In this document: in pieces, positions 39,618 through 53,469 of the stretch
Numbering within the stretch: position 1 is the first letter of the stretch
Layout: every line of letters begins with the position of its first letter
Assembly: GCA_013398295.1 (NCBI GenBank)
Contig: VZSF01001072.1
Coordinates: forward strand, 92,299-156,298
DNA length: 64,000 bases
Direction of reading: 5' to 3'
Source of the DNA: Chionis minor
Taxonomy: Eukaryota; Chordata; Aves; Charadriiformes; Chionididae
Position numbers and translations under genes: made by a program
Notes under the pieces: model-generated
The model's input: only the letters and a program-made list of their open reading frames with translations
What the model was told of the DNA's origin: nothing
The model's database searches: none

Positions 39618-42600
39618 AAGGGGAATTTAAGTGAATAAAGAAAATTCCATGAGCACATGTGCTTGAGGAAGCAATTCCAAACTTAAAGGAAATAGTGAGT
39701 AAAAGAAAAAATCAAGAAGGAGATGAAACAAATGCTGAGATTTGTTTCACTTATGGAACAGAAGTACCTGTAATGGTTAGTCAGAGAAGATTTTAGCCAG
39801 GTGTGTTTTGACAAAAGGTCTAGATGACAAGGACAACATTTTATTCTGTCATTTTTCAAAGAATGAGTAGTAAAAGCAAATCAAGTGGCATCAAATACGT
39901 TCTCAGGATTTGTTTAATCAGAATGAATCTCACGGAAAATATTTCTAAAACTAATATGGACTGAGAATATAATGTTCTCTTCAGACTTAAATAATTTGAA
40001 CCTCCCCCAAGAGGACATCCAAATAATCAGGTTAGGAAGCCTAAGACTTTCTTTGAAGCTCTTGAGTCTGCAGAAGAGAATTTAAGATTCACGGAACAGA
40101 AGAACTTTCTGGTCTAAAGAGTAGAATAAAGGTATTTGTTCCAGAAGGCATACTAAAATACACTGAAAGTTGATCTCAGCAATTTTTTCTGGTTTTCATA
40201 GGGAAATGAGATGTTATCTATTAGGGTCTGTAAATAACTTTTGAACTTTTTAGAAAATTTAAACTATATATGTTGAAGAAACAGAGGTATAAAGGATAGA
40301 AAAATTCTATTACTGGATATATAGAGGAAGGAAACTGAAATTAGTGCCTTTACTGAGGAAAAGGTTGTAATATGAGCTCAAGAACAACTCATTTTCTTGG
40401 ACTATAGGTTAATCAATAAACATATATCTGTTGACAAAGGAGTGTGTTAGCTCCAAATCAGTCCCTGCCCAGGTTTATTGTCTACCCAGAAAACATGGAA
40501 TCAAGGTGGTGATACTGTGAGGGACAAAACTTATGGGATTTGAGAGAGAATGAAAAGTACAATAATAAGAAATGAGCCAGAAGAATTAAGGCAGTAATAT
40601 TGTACTAGAAAGTATGGAGATAAAGGATGCCATTCCACAGGAAACTAGGCTTCATTAATTCCACTGTATGTAGAAGCTCTTTTTTAAGACATACTATTAA
40701 GGATTCCTGAGGATTAATACATTTAAGGAAAATGAAAATTTTTCTACTTTTCTGAAATAGAATAAAATAGTAACTTATGAAGTCTTGTAATTTTCATTGT
40801 ACAGATTCAGCTAAAAGGTGGCTTTCCAAAGTAGCAGAAATTGCAGAAAGGATTCTTTTTTTTTTTTCCTGAAAATGAAATCAGTTTGAAATCACAATAA
40901 AATTTGTTGCTGAAGCCTATTTCTCACCAAACACTTATAACACATAAGTTCAGAACACAAAAACTACATTGCCACCTATTAATTTAATAAAAAATATAAA
41001 AGCTGCGGGTATATATTACTCTGCCTCTATTTTGTGGGACTTTGTTTTTAACTTTTGAAAGTAGATTTTACTGATCTGTAATATTCCTAGTGCATGGGAG
41101 TAACATATCTGCATATATGACAATTAAACAGTCTGCTAATGTTTCTAACAATCTCCTGCAGGTAATTTAGCTGTTATTTTCACAAGGTAAGGCAGCAATG
41201 ATTTCTTTGGGTCCTGGAATTAAAGTAAGAGTACGTAATTAGCTTGACAACTGTGGCACAGAGATTAAGTTGTTGTGTTTCAGTAATTAATAGTAAAATA
41301 AAGCACTAGCTACATACTAGACTGATATAGTCCTGATGCTCAGGGTATTAGGATTTCCCTTTTTGGTCACTGCAGAATTTCTCTGGAGGCGGCTTCAGGA
41401 TATCTGTGTACAAGTGGAGTGAAACTGATTTTTTTGTGAAATTCAATGATGTAAGATTCTTGAAATAAACCCTAAAGAGTTTAGAGACTTGGAAGATATT
41501 CCCTGACAGAAGAATTAATTCATTCCTTTGTTCAAAATCTCACCCTAATAATTGATTGCAGGGATATCCAACCTCATATCATCTGTCAGGTAGGTGGAAT
41601 AAGTTTTGGGCTGGGATGGTTTATTATTCAGGCATTAGGAGTTGTGATCTTAATACACGCAACCACAAATGGTAGTGAACAGAGTGTTTTTTCTTGCATC
41701 TCCCTTCACTGGGTGGAGGAGCTATCATTAGTGACCTTCAAGTAGTGCTTGGGTACTCAAAACAGAGTTCATTGCACAGTGTTTTTCCTTTCCCTCTGTA
41801 GGTGAAGAAGAGACAGGAGTTACTGCCACCATTGCACATGAGGTAATTTCTTAGCACTGAGAGTATACAACACCCAGCTCAGCAGTCTAATCAATATAGC
41901 CACACACTGAATTGTTTCTAGGTACACATCATATTTAGACTCACAATGTGCAAACATCTCACCTGAATCCTGGAAACTAAATCCCACAACCGATCAGAAA
42001 AAGTATACCGATTCTTGCTAAATTAAAGTTAGCCATCAAGTTAGGGTGCATTTTACCTTCTTTTCTACAAGGTTGTAAAACATTTACATAAGTACCTGTT
42101 TGATTAGCTCTAGCTTTATATATAATAGGCTCTCTCTTTACTGCATAGCATCTCATATTCTGTATCATAGGAAAATCACTAACTGTTCTGAGTGAGAAAA
42201 CTCAGAGAAGGTTAAAACCATTAACTTTAGGAATCTTACACATTCATCCCAGCTCTTTGTGTAGAACCCTTTTGAGGATGCTGTAGTCATTGTATTCATT
42301 ACTCGAACACCGAAAGTTGGTATGTCAGTTTCATTTGGTGGTGAAAAACTTTCTAAGTCAATCAGTATTATCTGTCAGTATGTCACCAATAGTTTTGGTT
42401 TATGGGTTACTAATTCCTTGTCATGAGGTAGATGGTTTAAATTTTGATAGGCTAACTTAGCATTATGCTTAGTATAAAGAAAACACATAATTTCTCTGCA
42501 AACTGAAATTGTTGCCGTCACATGACAAATTACTGAAAAGGTATCTATACAGATTAATGAACAACATTGCAGACAGTGTGGTGAAATTTTCTTTATATTG

Positions 42601-45517
42601 GAGAATGCCACCATTGATCATTTGCCCTTCAGTAGTCTTCCTTTGAATAAAAATTCTCATGTTCACATTTTTAATTTCAGCAGAAAAGTCAAACACAGCT
42701 TTGCTTAATGTGAATAAAAGATGAAACTTTAGTTTACTACAGTTTATCAGTAGAGTATGTATCAAATCTTGAAATATTTTCAAAAGGAAATATTGCTGAA
42801 ACATGATTAGGAAATTAATCCTTAATTAAGTCTGCACTTGCATGTGTTAGCTACCGACTAGAGTTATAGCTTTGTTTTGTTTTTTTTTCAAGAGATTATA
42901 TAAGGTTCTAAATTAACAATCTGTGGGGTTGGGAAAATGTATAAGACAGTGATGGAAACGTATTTGTATTCTCATAGAGTTATAAATGATCTGTCATCAT
43001 TAATAGTCACAGGAAAGGGCTGGCAACTCAACCAGAATAAGTAAGAAAGGAGCATGACAGCCTGTCATTGCCTAATGAAGCTGAGACATTAAAGGTATTC
43101 AATCATAGTATTTTATCAGTACACCTGGATTCTCTTTATTAAAAGGGCATTTATCTAATGATGCATAGCAAGGTATTTCGAGTAGTTGAAGATGGTTTTT
43201 CTGATGGAAAGTGGATTGCAAAGGACCAGAGGAAAAATAATGCTGTATTACAGTGTTGCAAGGCCCAGAATGTGAATGCTGGTCCTGTGCGTTTTTGTGC
43301 ACACACACAATTTTGTGTATATGAGTAGTTCAGTTATATGTTACATATGGGTATTCACGTACAAAAAAATTACTAGTTAGCTTAAAATAACAGAAATTGA
43401 ATTTTGGCTGTGTGTGATCAGTTCATATAGATTTGAAAACCTGGGGAGCATATTTCTCAGGTACAGTTACACTGACGGAAAGTTTGTTGTCTTCAGTGAA
43501 AAAACTTTCATGTGCTTCAGAGGGATTCTATTCTAGACAGAAATTCCTTCAAATAAATTAGGAATGGCTCATGGACTTTTCCATACGTAAAGCAGGAAGG
43601 AAATTAATCCCATGAATGATTCACTGCAAATTACTCACTCAGCTCAACCACGCTCAAGGAAATAGGTAGTCAAAATAATTGATTATAATTCTGTGAATTT
43701 TTTCTTGCTTATTCAATGTGAGAAAAATATATACCCTAGAGTAGTGCTGTTCAGAATCTCTTTATTTGCATGCATCAGGAAATTCTGGTGTTGCATGCTC
43801 CTGAGAGGATAATAGACAAACCTGACAAGTAGCAATAATGGGATTTTTCTGATGCTTGCACATGCACTGTGCTGAAAGGGGTGAGGAAATTCATCTTCAT
43901 CTAAAAAAGGAACTTCTATTCATAGGAAATAATAACTTTGGGATTCCTGTATAGAAACCTTTTCCTCTTTTTTTTTACAATTTAATACATAGATGAAAAA
44001 CAATAACTTTGTAAGTGCTTTAATCACACTTCTGGTTTTTGAGTTATTTACCAGGAAATAGAGTATAACTGTTTAAAATTAGGATAGTGACTGTACAAGA
44101 GAGAAAGTTGCAAAACCCATCTTGAAATTGTGCGGGTTTTGCATACATCCAAAGGGTGAATGTGATATTCAGAATTCTTCTAAATGCTATATAAAATGAC
44201 TTGTTTGCACATTCAAGGTCAAAAGATGGTGATATGGAATCATAGTTCTAAGTTAGGCATCTCAGGTCTCAGACCTAAGATGAAAGGTAAAAATTGACTT
44301 GTGTTTCTGTTTTTTGACTTCTGTGGCTTGTATTGTCTCTGGGCTTGTCTTGTCATTTTATCAACAAAAGACAGACAATTGCTAGTCACAAACCCCATTT
44401 TCTAGCAGAAAATGTTGATGGGAAAAAAAAAGAAGAAAAAAAAAGAACACTTCCAGCTTGATTTATATAAATTAATTCCAATTAATTTGATAATAGCCAA
44501 TGACATAAAGAATATGTTAGTATCACCTTAATTTGAAAGTGAGTTTTGCTAATAAAGAGTTGTAAAACAAGTACCAAGCAGTCTGAGGAGTTTAGACAAA
44601 AATAAAATAAACTTAAATCTTTTTAATGTTTACCAGACATTGTTGATGGACAAGATAAGATGAAATTTTTTTTGAACCTCTAGTTTATGCATTATCATAT
44701 ATTGCATCACTAATAATGTCATTTTTCTCAAGCCTCTCTATTTTTCCTTTAGTGAATTTTTTCTTTTTCTTTAGGACAGCATTCTTGCATGAGCTGTTTG
44801 CAGTTGTCGGACAAATTTTAAGTTGTGGCAATTACTGAAGCAAGGTCAAGCTGTTGCTTTTAACCCTATTAAGACCTTGATAATAATATAATTTGTTAAA
44901 AAAAATTATGTTGGTAAAGTAAATATTAGAAGTGAGAAAACATAAAGGACCTACATATAAACAAGGTGGATTGTTAACACGATCTCATGCTACTGGCAAC
45001 TGACTTTACCCAGAATGCTTGTGAGATAAATTCCTCATTTCATCCTGAATACCCACAGGGTTGTCTCACCTTATAAGCAGTAGCTTATTGTGCCTGCTAC
45101 ACCAACTAGGTACAGTTTCACGAAACAAGACACTTCTAAAGCAAACCTTCTGAAACCGTAACTATCAGCATAATTTAGTAGGTAATAGTTACTTTAAAGA
45201 TATTCATACTTGTTAAATTTCCAGTTCCTGAACACAATTCTGTGTTAGTTGCTTAATAGCAAGATATACTACTTAGTTCAAAGTACAGTATAATTTACAG
45301 CTATGGAGTACATATGTATTTATTTCTTCAGACTGACAAGTAAAGTTGGACAGAAAAGGTACTGTCAAACTGAAGAAAATTTTAAAATGTATTTGAAGAA
45401 GGAAATGTATACTATTGCTTCTTTCCCTTTTGTTCTTCTGATATGGTTGCCTTTTAAGATTTACTAGATACTGTATTAGGAGCAAAAATATCCCAAATGG
45501 ATATTTATGTCCTGCTA

Positions 45518-45563
45518 TAACACTACAAATAGTATTGATATAATACTACAAATAGTATTGATA
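45518..45563. repeat. 23-bp tandem duplication
   Basis: Two adjacent units containing actacaaatagtattgata differ by one base (taac/taat). Each unit has a short inverted repeat (aatact/agtatt) around acaaat. Confidence 0.9.
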
Positions 45564-45567
45564 ATTC

Positions 45568-45586
45568 CATCATACTTAGTATGATG
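45568..45586. repeat. Perfect 9-bp-arm palindrome
   Basis: catcatact, one T, then agtatgatg: perfect arms with a single central base, five bases after the tandem duplication. Confidence 0.85.
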
Positions 45587-46034
45587 TAGATTCTTAATAA
45601 TTAATATATTACATCTGTGACCCCAGAATATTCATATCAACTGAGTTAATGTGTAAACCAAAATTCATTATTGTATTCAGAAGTAAGCTAATTAAGAACC
45701 TAGTTGTAATGAAAAGAAAACTCTTATTAAATTAGAAAATTAAATGAAATTCAATCAATTAATAAGGAATAGAGAATACCTTTGCTTTTCTTCCACTGAT
45801 GCTGTTTCTACTTTTATGCATGGGTGAAATGGTTGGTTTTGTAAATGAGTTATCCGTTACAAGTTAATGAGGTTCTTTCTAGGTTGGTTTAATTCTGTGC
45901 ATATTGAATTGATTTTGGAAATCTTTGTTGGGGAATATGCTTTCATGTAATATTACCTACTGTGTATAAAAACAAGTTTTCATTTATCTAACTGTGGATT
46001 TCTCAATTCAAGAAATGCATTTCACATGCGGAAA

Positions 46035-46460
46035 GGCCAACAGGACTGAAGTGCCTGACATACAAGGAGGAGTTGAGAGAGTTGGGACTGTTCAGCCCTA
46101 AAAAAAGATGGTGAAGGCAAGACCTTACTGCTGTCTACAATGACCTAACAAGAAAATGTAGTGAAGATGGAGGCAGACTCATTTTGGAGGTGTGTGTGAA
46201 AGGATAATAGGTAATAGACACATGTTGAAACAAAGGAAATTCCAAATGGATAGTAAGGAAGGATTTAACAAGGAGGATAACCAAGTATTGGAACCAGTTG
46301 CCCAGAGAGGCTCTGGAATCTGCATTTTTTACCATATTCAAGACCAAATTGTATAAGACCCTGAGCAACCTGAAGTAAAATGACTGGGTTTTGAGAGGAC
46401 AGTTGGACCACGTGAGATTTAAGATTCCCTCCAGCTTAGATTATTCCATGACTTTATTTT
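46035..46460 (+). mobile_element. Diverged CR1 LINE 3' fragment, plus strand
   Basis: Starts with gagttgagagagttgggactgttcagcc (46070 on), a CR1 C-terminal landmark. It goes on through aaggaggataaccaagtattgg and gttgcccagagaggctctgg, and ends with cttagattattccatgactt, a decayed octamer tail. About 425 bp; frames are broken. Moderately old. Confidence 0.88.
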
Positions 46461-49015
46461 ACAATTCCATGAAATTAAAAGAAAAAAAAAAAGCTTAATA
46501 ATATTTTTCTCTTCTTTACATTTCAGAAAAAGAGCTAAAAAAAGAGAGGGAAATTGTTCATTCATGCAGTAGTGTACACAAATGTCTGCTTTTTCTGTTG
46601 TTCATCTGTTCTGTTTCTTCTGCTCAAAGTGCAGTGAGACAAAGAGTGGAGCAACTTTCCCTGCATTTTTCTCTAATGTTTATAATCCTTTATCTGCCTC
46701 AGCACTGAATACATCTTGACTGTAGTAGTCAAACAAGTAAAGATCTCAGAAGTATCAAGGATAGTCTTTTCATTTATCTACTCTACTCTGGCTTCAAGAT
46801 GCCCTTTAGCATGATATTTAAAGTCTATCATTTCCTGTTTCATCGCAATTAATTTTCTTTCTCTTCAGACTGTTTTACCTTCCTCCAATTTTCTTCAATA
46901 TTTCAAACTGTTCCCCTTTCAGTCCTGGCTAAGGTCTCTTCCTCTTCTCAATTTTATTATTCCTTGGTCTTAAAGTAGTTCTGGTACGTCATTATTTCCT
47001 GTTCTTGTAGTGGCTTTCTCTTAGTTTCTTACATCTTATCTGTGTTTTATTATCTTCTTTTACAGTTAGCATGATATCCATTTATAACTACTAAAGAGTT
47101 TTGGGGTGTATAATCTCAACCAAGCTACAGAACCTTTGCGTTTGATGCTTTTCTCCCCTGTTCTATAGAGATAATTTAATACCCCAAAAGAAGGGGAATA
47201 TACATGTTTTTTTAAAGTACTAATGACTCTTTCAAGTAGGCTGAAAAGTTCTATACACTTATTCTTTACCTTAGTGCAGACTTTTATCTGATGTGTTCTG
47301 CAAGTAATTATTGTTTCTATCATACAATAAACTGATGTTGATTATGTGTTGTGCTCAACACTAAATAGAAATTTGGTGCATTTTTTGCAGTTGAATGTCT
47401 GCCTGCTACATTTATTGGAGTAGCCCTTCTAAAGCAGAAAGAAATAGGATAAGAATAAACAGCTTTGTCTGCAGACCCACTCCCACATTTTTTTAATCAC
47501 AAAAAGAGAAAAAGGTGGTCTTATATAATGTAATAAAGAGCAAAAATTAAAGCATCAAAAGAAAAAGCAACTTAATGACATCTGCAATCAACAATGTATA
47601 ATAATGATCCAGTGTATCTGAGTAATAAGACATCCCTATTGCGACAATAAGGACATCCCACTGTTGTGAATTCCCCAGACAACTTCAATTATCTGAATTA
47701 TCAGCTGTATTTAAGATAGTTTTCTCAAGTTTGTAGCAATAAAAATATACCTACTTTTAGGTTTATTTGCATACAGTTTTAGGTAGTTCATCAAAGAATA
47801 AGAGTAGAGCTGTTGAAAAATAATATTTTGATATTTACATATATTGTTTTACTTTTTCATCTAGGAACATTTCTTGGAATTTTAAAATATAACTTAGACA
47901 GTCATACAGAATAATAAAGCTAATTTTTCCATCTTAACATTTTTGTCTGGTTCCCAAGAGGCCTCATACAGGCAAGCACTGTGGAAGATGCAGTTCAGAC
48001 CAGGAGCCAAGACAATTACAGGGAGGAGCCATGAAGCACATTACATGAAGCACGTTACATATGTCATAGGACAGAACTGTGATTTACATTTGAGGAATGA
48101 GAGAAATTGTTACAGCATAAAATGAGCAGTAGTACAGTACAGATTTAGGAACATTTGTATCATGTCTTCATTCAAATACTCTTGAGAAGTCTGTGTAGCT
48201 GAATTTCTTGCTGCAGGGTAATCTGATACACAGGTATGATTAGAAGTGTATTAGAATTAAACTGATCATAACTGAGAATTAAGCAGATTTCAAGGTGTTT
48301 TAGTTTTCACAGAAGCAAACTGGTAAGCTACATCGAAGATCGTGACAATGATGAAATCACTTCTGGCAAAGACACATGGGAGTATTTTTTTAATATACCA
48401 TTAAAAACTCCCCTACTCCCTTTAAACCAAATGGTTGTTCCCCTGTGCTATTAGCTCTGTAAAGATGTTCCACTACACAGGCTTACCTTGTCTGGGTATT
48501 TAATGAGGGAGGTTGATGGGTCTCAGCATAGGTTACTGTGTTCAGTGATTTTCATGTCGTAAACTGTCATCTCAACATGGAAATCAAGCCCATTTTTCAC
48601 TGTCATTCTTTCCACTCTGTGCTCTAACCCTCTGAAAGCATCTCCTCCTGGTGCAACTCATACCAGCCACTCACATTGTAATTATCTGAGCAGCCAAAAG
48701 CCCAGTGATTTATTGGCTTTATTCTAGCTGGGATAAAATGTAAATCTGGATAATAGCTGTCATTTTCAGGTTCAGAGCTAGGAATGTGAGATAGAGATTG
48801 ATTTTTAACTGTCCATTTCCTTAGCTCAGAACATTATGCACTGTTTCATTTTGGCTTGTGCTGAATGTCTGTCATTGCAGACACAACATCTGACCACATC
48901 AGGGTGTCTAACCCCTTCTAAAATTGTTTTGTCCTGGCACTTCCCAGAAATTCTTCATAAAATCTAATTTTAATTTGGGACTGAATGTTCTCAAGACTAG
49001 ACAATATTTAATAGG
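46461..49015. other. AT-rich non-coding DNA, nothing recognised
   Basis: Contains a 14-bp direct repeat (atgaagcacattac/atgaagcacgttac, 48031-48058). The interval 48580-48900 is less AT-rich, lacks simple repeats and contains taattatctgag and gtgatttattgg. It might be a conserved element, but nothing in this sequence proves that. Confidence 0.5.
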
Positions 49016-49122
49016 TTCTTTTTCTTTTTCTTCTTCTTCTTCTTCTTCTTTTTCTTCGTCTTCTTCTTCTTTTTTTCTTCTTTTCTTTCTTCTTTTTTTT
49101 CCTCCTCCCCCTCCACCCTCCC
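49016..49122. repeat. (TTC)n-rich polypyrimidine tract
   Basis: About 107 bp of T and C with a single G (49058), ending in a C-rich block (cctcctccccctccaccctccc). Lysine/glutamate-rich frames on the other strand are artefacts. Confidence 0.95.
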
Positions 49123-52100
49123 AAGACACTGAGAATTTGAAATGGCAACCAGTAGATCATAGCATTGGTCCGTTAAGTTATTATCCACAAAAACTAGAAA
49201 GATGAATAGTATTATTAACACAGCTGATGACTTCTTGTCTTCATATCAGTATTTGTGTTATGTTTGTGGTAGATTACACAAGGTAATCTTCTCATTTTAA
49301 GGTGAAAACCCTTTTTCTGTTTTACTACATATTAAACAGATTTCATAATGTTATACAGGTTTATGCTGTATGTAAACTGCCAATATTGAACATGTAGGAT
49401 TATAGGTTGACATGATTTCTTTGCAATAGTGTATATTCCAAATTGGATTTTGCATAAATGGTAGGGAATGAGGAAGAAGGAAGGTGTTATTGCACTGTGT
49501 TGTATTGATATCACTGATCCTTTATTTAAGAGATGTGTTAGCTAGTGAACTCTTCCATTTTTTTGCTCTGAAGCAAAATTCACCAGGAAGAATAAGGCCT
49601 CTTCATAAACACATATCTATAAGCAGTAAAGCAAATATTTCTAAAATGGCATAGATAATATACATTGCTCAAAGGATTACTGTCATTTTCATAGTGTCTG
49701 ACAAGTGGAGACTGAGCTTAATTCCTCCAAAAGGACTTCCCCGATGATAGGACAGCTGTATCTCAGACAATTTTATTTTGTTAAAACATTTATGTTCGTG
49801 GAATTGGTGAGAAACCAATTCTGCAACAAGTCTTATAGAGTAGAAATAACCTATGATAATATCCACCTGAAAATAATCAAAATCTGTGGTTTGGTTCAAA
49901 AAAACCCCAGAAATGCTTGTTTTCAGTTGGTTCAAAGAAAGGGAAGAAAAACAAAACAATAGTGATTAGAAGAGTGAAAGAAGTTACAGAAATAGACCAC
50001 ATCTGAAAACAAACATAAATCTGTGTGAATTAATGGAGAAAGTAGATTTTGAAAATGAGCTTTTTTACAAGTAAAATGTCTTTTTGGAGATAATAGAAAA
50101 TGTCTCCATTATTTTCTAAGTATTTTAAATTAAATGTAATCTTTACATAATAATGTGATATCTGGCCATGTTTTAGATAAGGATCAAAGCACAGAATTTG
50201 TGCAAAATAAAAAAAAAAAACCAAAACACCCTCCCAAAAATAATGGCAAATCAGAATATATTATTATGAGTAGTAAAATTTGTCTGTAACTCACAAGAAG
50301 AAACAATTTTTCGTAGTTAAAGCTTCCCAGTCTCCGCTGAGATATGTTACACACATGTGAAAAGTCACATCTACGCCTTCCTATCTCCATTTTGCATCAT
50401 ACAGTGAAAAAAACTGCTCCTGACAAGAAGTCTGTGCAGTGAATAGTATTCCGGTTGTTATCAGTTCTTTGATGATAACTTACTTGTTTGAAATAAAATA
50501 ATACTTCTTTAAGCTTGCAAAACAGGAATATACTTTACATAGAAGCACCTCAAATCACTTTTTAAAGTAAGAGTTTATTTTATCTTCAGAATACTTTTTT
50601 TTTCTTTATTTAAAGCCCACTGGTGTTCTGGTTTTGAATGTGGTCTGGCAAGTAACACAGTTACAATATAGTTACAGTATTAATTATTCTATTTCTCTCT
50701 TACCTCTAGAAGCAACTGAATTGCTAGTTAGTAGGGGAATTGATATTTTTTTAATTTGATATCATGATTATACAGAATGATGAAGTAAACATTAGCAGAA
50801 GTCAGATCAACATAAATTCTTTTCCATTTCATAGTGTGTGCCTTGGTATGTCATAGTGACTGTTTATTGTTGTTAATAGGCATATGGAGTTCCTCCTAGA
50901 TGCATCTAAATTTGGTAATTTTGTGTTTTAGGTGAAGTGCTGCTAGAAGTCACTGCAGTTATCTATAACTTTGTCAGTAGTCCATAATTTCCTTAGTATT
51001 AAGGATGTTCTGCTGGCTGACAATTCATGTTGCTCTCTGTTCACCACCTGCAGAAAATTTGAGAAAACATAGCTTTCCTTGCCAAGTACTTTTTGTTTGA
51101 GTCGCTTATTTTTTTGTAGAAGCTCATTATGTGCAATGTAATGAAAAGTAACATCCTGTTAGGGTAGGGGGAGCTGATTGTTTATCCCTTTGCAACATAA
51201 CATTTTATGGTCAGTGGCTTCAGTTCTGAGTACTGAGTACTGCTCTGAATCAAAGGAGACTTTTATCTTTGCAAATTGGTAACAAGTCTACCTAACTTTT
51301 CATAAGTGTAATCTTTGATCTTATGGAAAGAAAAATGAAACTATAATCTTCTTAATCTACTTGTAGAAGCTGAGGATGCCATGTATGACTTCTGCGATGA
51401 TACTAAGGAACTATACACATAGCTGTATGGGCCATAAAACATAAAATGAAATAGGTTTTGGAAGGTGGCATCATCAGCATTTCTCCACAGCTCCAACTGA
51501 TTGCATCTGTGAGCAGATACGTTTTTGTCATTCACCAGATTCATTCCTTTCATAAATATTTTTAGCTCTCTAGGTCTCTTCAAAAAATTCTGTTTTTCAA
51601 ATGTAGCTTGAGCATTTCAATTGCAAATGTGGGTAAACAGATGGCATAGAAAGATTGCGGATAAGGTTTTCTAAACATATTTTTTGTAGAGAAGGCAGGT
51701 TTTCAGTCCATTCCATTCGTTAGGTGCATTACTTGATTTCAATCATACTTAACAAACACCAGGTATAATCTGACATGTTTTTGAAGTGCTTCCTAGTCAT
51801 AGACACAAAGTTATATCAATTTATTTTTCTTAAGAACATCTCCATGCATAAAATGGAAGAATCTGTTTCAAGCTTGCAATGTCCTTTTTACGTTTTTGTT
51901 AATAAAACAAGATGGGAATCGGTGCTGCCTAAAGATTCGCTTATTATGTTTAAATACTTCTTTTTCTAATCTTGTCTTTTTATTTCTCCACAACTGGTGA
52001 ATTAAAGTTAATGAGGTAATTTCAATATACAGTATTATTTAAGTCAATACAGATATGGGTATTTAAATTAAGTCTTTGGAGCTCTGCACTATGGAAGACA

Positions 52101-52339
52101 ACAATTGTATCTGAAAGGTCATAAATGGAAGGTCATAAAAGGTCATGTGATAAGCTGGTTTTATCACTTTCAGCTATACACACGAGTTTACTAAGACCCT
52201 GAGTTACATAAATATGCAAGAATATAACTTTTTCTCTTCCCTCCTCCCCCGTTCTCCCCACTCTTCCCACCAACTTCTTCCTCTGTCTTTCATTTATTCA
52301 TTTTGATAGCAAACAGTAACTAGCTTTTACTATTGCAGC
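49123..52339. other. AT-rich non-coding DNA, nothing recognised
   Basis: It ends with a CT-rich patch (52230-52290) just before the long CR1. No gene or transposon is recognised. Small direct repeats (aggtcata, 52116-52146) are present. Confidence 0.55.
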
Positions 52340-53177
52340 TTTATCGTACTCTGACCTCCCTGAGAGAGAAACAGGGACAGTCATCAGAAAAAAAAAAACA
52401 GGATCAAAGGGATCGTGTACCCTTCACCTGCCAGGCTGAAGGTGGTGGATTAACGGAAAGCTGCGAATGAGGCAAGTTGGTGCTAGGAGCAGCAAGCGAA
52501 CCGCCTCCTTGCCCACTTATCCTAGCCAGGTGCCTCTGTGCAATAGGTATGAGGGTATGCTTATGGTGAGCCAGCCAATGGATAATGTGGATGAAGGTCC
52601 AACTACACCAGAGGAGTTGCCAGGACTGGAAAGGCCTATCCCCCATGTAACGACCATCTCCATGAGGACAAAAAGACATGGCTGTAGACAGCTTCCTTCT
52701 GAGGGGAACAGAGGGTCCAATATACCAGGCAGACCATCCTCTTAGGGAAGTATGCTGCCTCTCGGGGGCCCAGGTTAGGGACATCAAGAGGAAACTTTGT
52801 AGACTGGTATGGGCCTTGGACTATACCCACTGATGCTTTTCTATGTGGGTGACAATGAAGTTGCAACATGTAGTCCAAGGGTGATTAAAAGAGACCTCAG
52901 GGCCTTGGTATAGTTGGTTAGGGAATCTAGGGCGCAGGTTATTTTTTCTTTTCTCCTTCCTGTTGTGGGCAGTAGCATTAGAAGAAATAGATGCACTCCC
53001 TCTGTTCATACGTGGCTCTGTGGCTGGTGTCACTGCTACAATTTTGGGTTTTTTGAGAATGGAATGGCTTACATAGTACCAGGCTTGTTGCTGTCAGATG
53101 AGGTTCGTCTTTCTCAAAGAAGGAAGAGGTTCTTTGCTGATGAGCTAACGAAGCTCATCGACAGAGCTTTAAACTAG
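52340..53177 (+). pseudogene. Broken CR1 ORF1 with esterase-like domain
   Basis: This is the C-terminal part of the CR1 first open frame. Intact CR1 ORF1 proteins have an SGNH-type esterase domain thought to act in the ribonucleoprotein. Visible here are the block with the nucleophile serine (VDSFLLRGTEG, about 52687-52720, where the usual sequence is GDS), then YPLMLFYVGDNE (52825 on) and SPRVIKRDLRAL. An in-frame TAG follows near 52911. The longest open part (52914-53177) contains GWCHCYNFGFF and ends DRALN before TAG at 53175. The catalytic D-x-x-H near the end reads DEVR: codon CGT at 53106-53108 puts Arg where His is expected. The upstream part is in another frame, ending at a TAG near 52745. 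Inactive. The family assignment is strong; the frame details are by eye. Confidence 0.87.
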
Positions 53178-53469
53178 ACTAGATGGGGAAGGTGGGTATT
53201 ACCAGGCTTGTCCATGACAAGCCAAGGGATGAAACACCAAGATTAGAGCGATGGGGTGCTAGCGAGGGCCCTCAGCCTGTTGCTCTGAGATGTGCTGGAT
53301 ACACTGCAGCACACTTGAAGTCTTATGGAGATGACTCAGAGACTCCTGAGCAATGGAGGAAGATGGGTAAAACACCTCAGAGGAATGCCACATGGAAAGC
53401 AGCACAAAGGAATTGCAGACACTCCAGCCAGTAAGTCAGCTTCAGTGGTGACCCAGTTTAAGTGCCTCT

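Larger units (their letters stand above)
38351..46034. other. Long AT-rich non-coding stretch
   Basis: 7.7 kb with no gene or recognisable transposon; the two tandem duplications listed below lie inside it. Frames are short (at most 111 codons, 42469-42804 minus) and motif-free. The stretch at about 41030-41330 is rich in TAATTA/ATTAA-type motifs and looks less decayed, so it may be a conserved non-coding element; this is a guess from composition. Confidence 0.5.

Noticed and set aside
48908..49221. Lysine/glutamate-rich and serine/phenylalanine-rich frames
   Set aside because: Artefacts of the TTC-rich pyrimidine tract.
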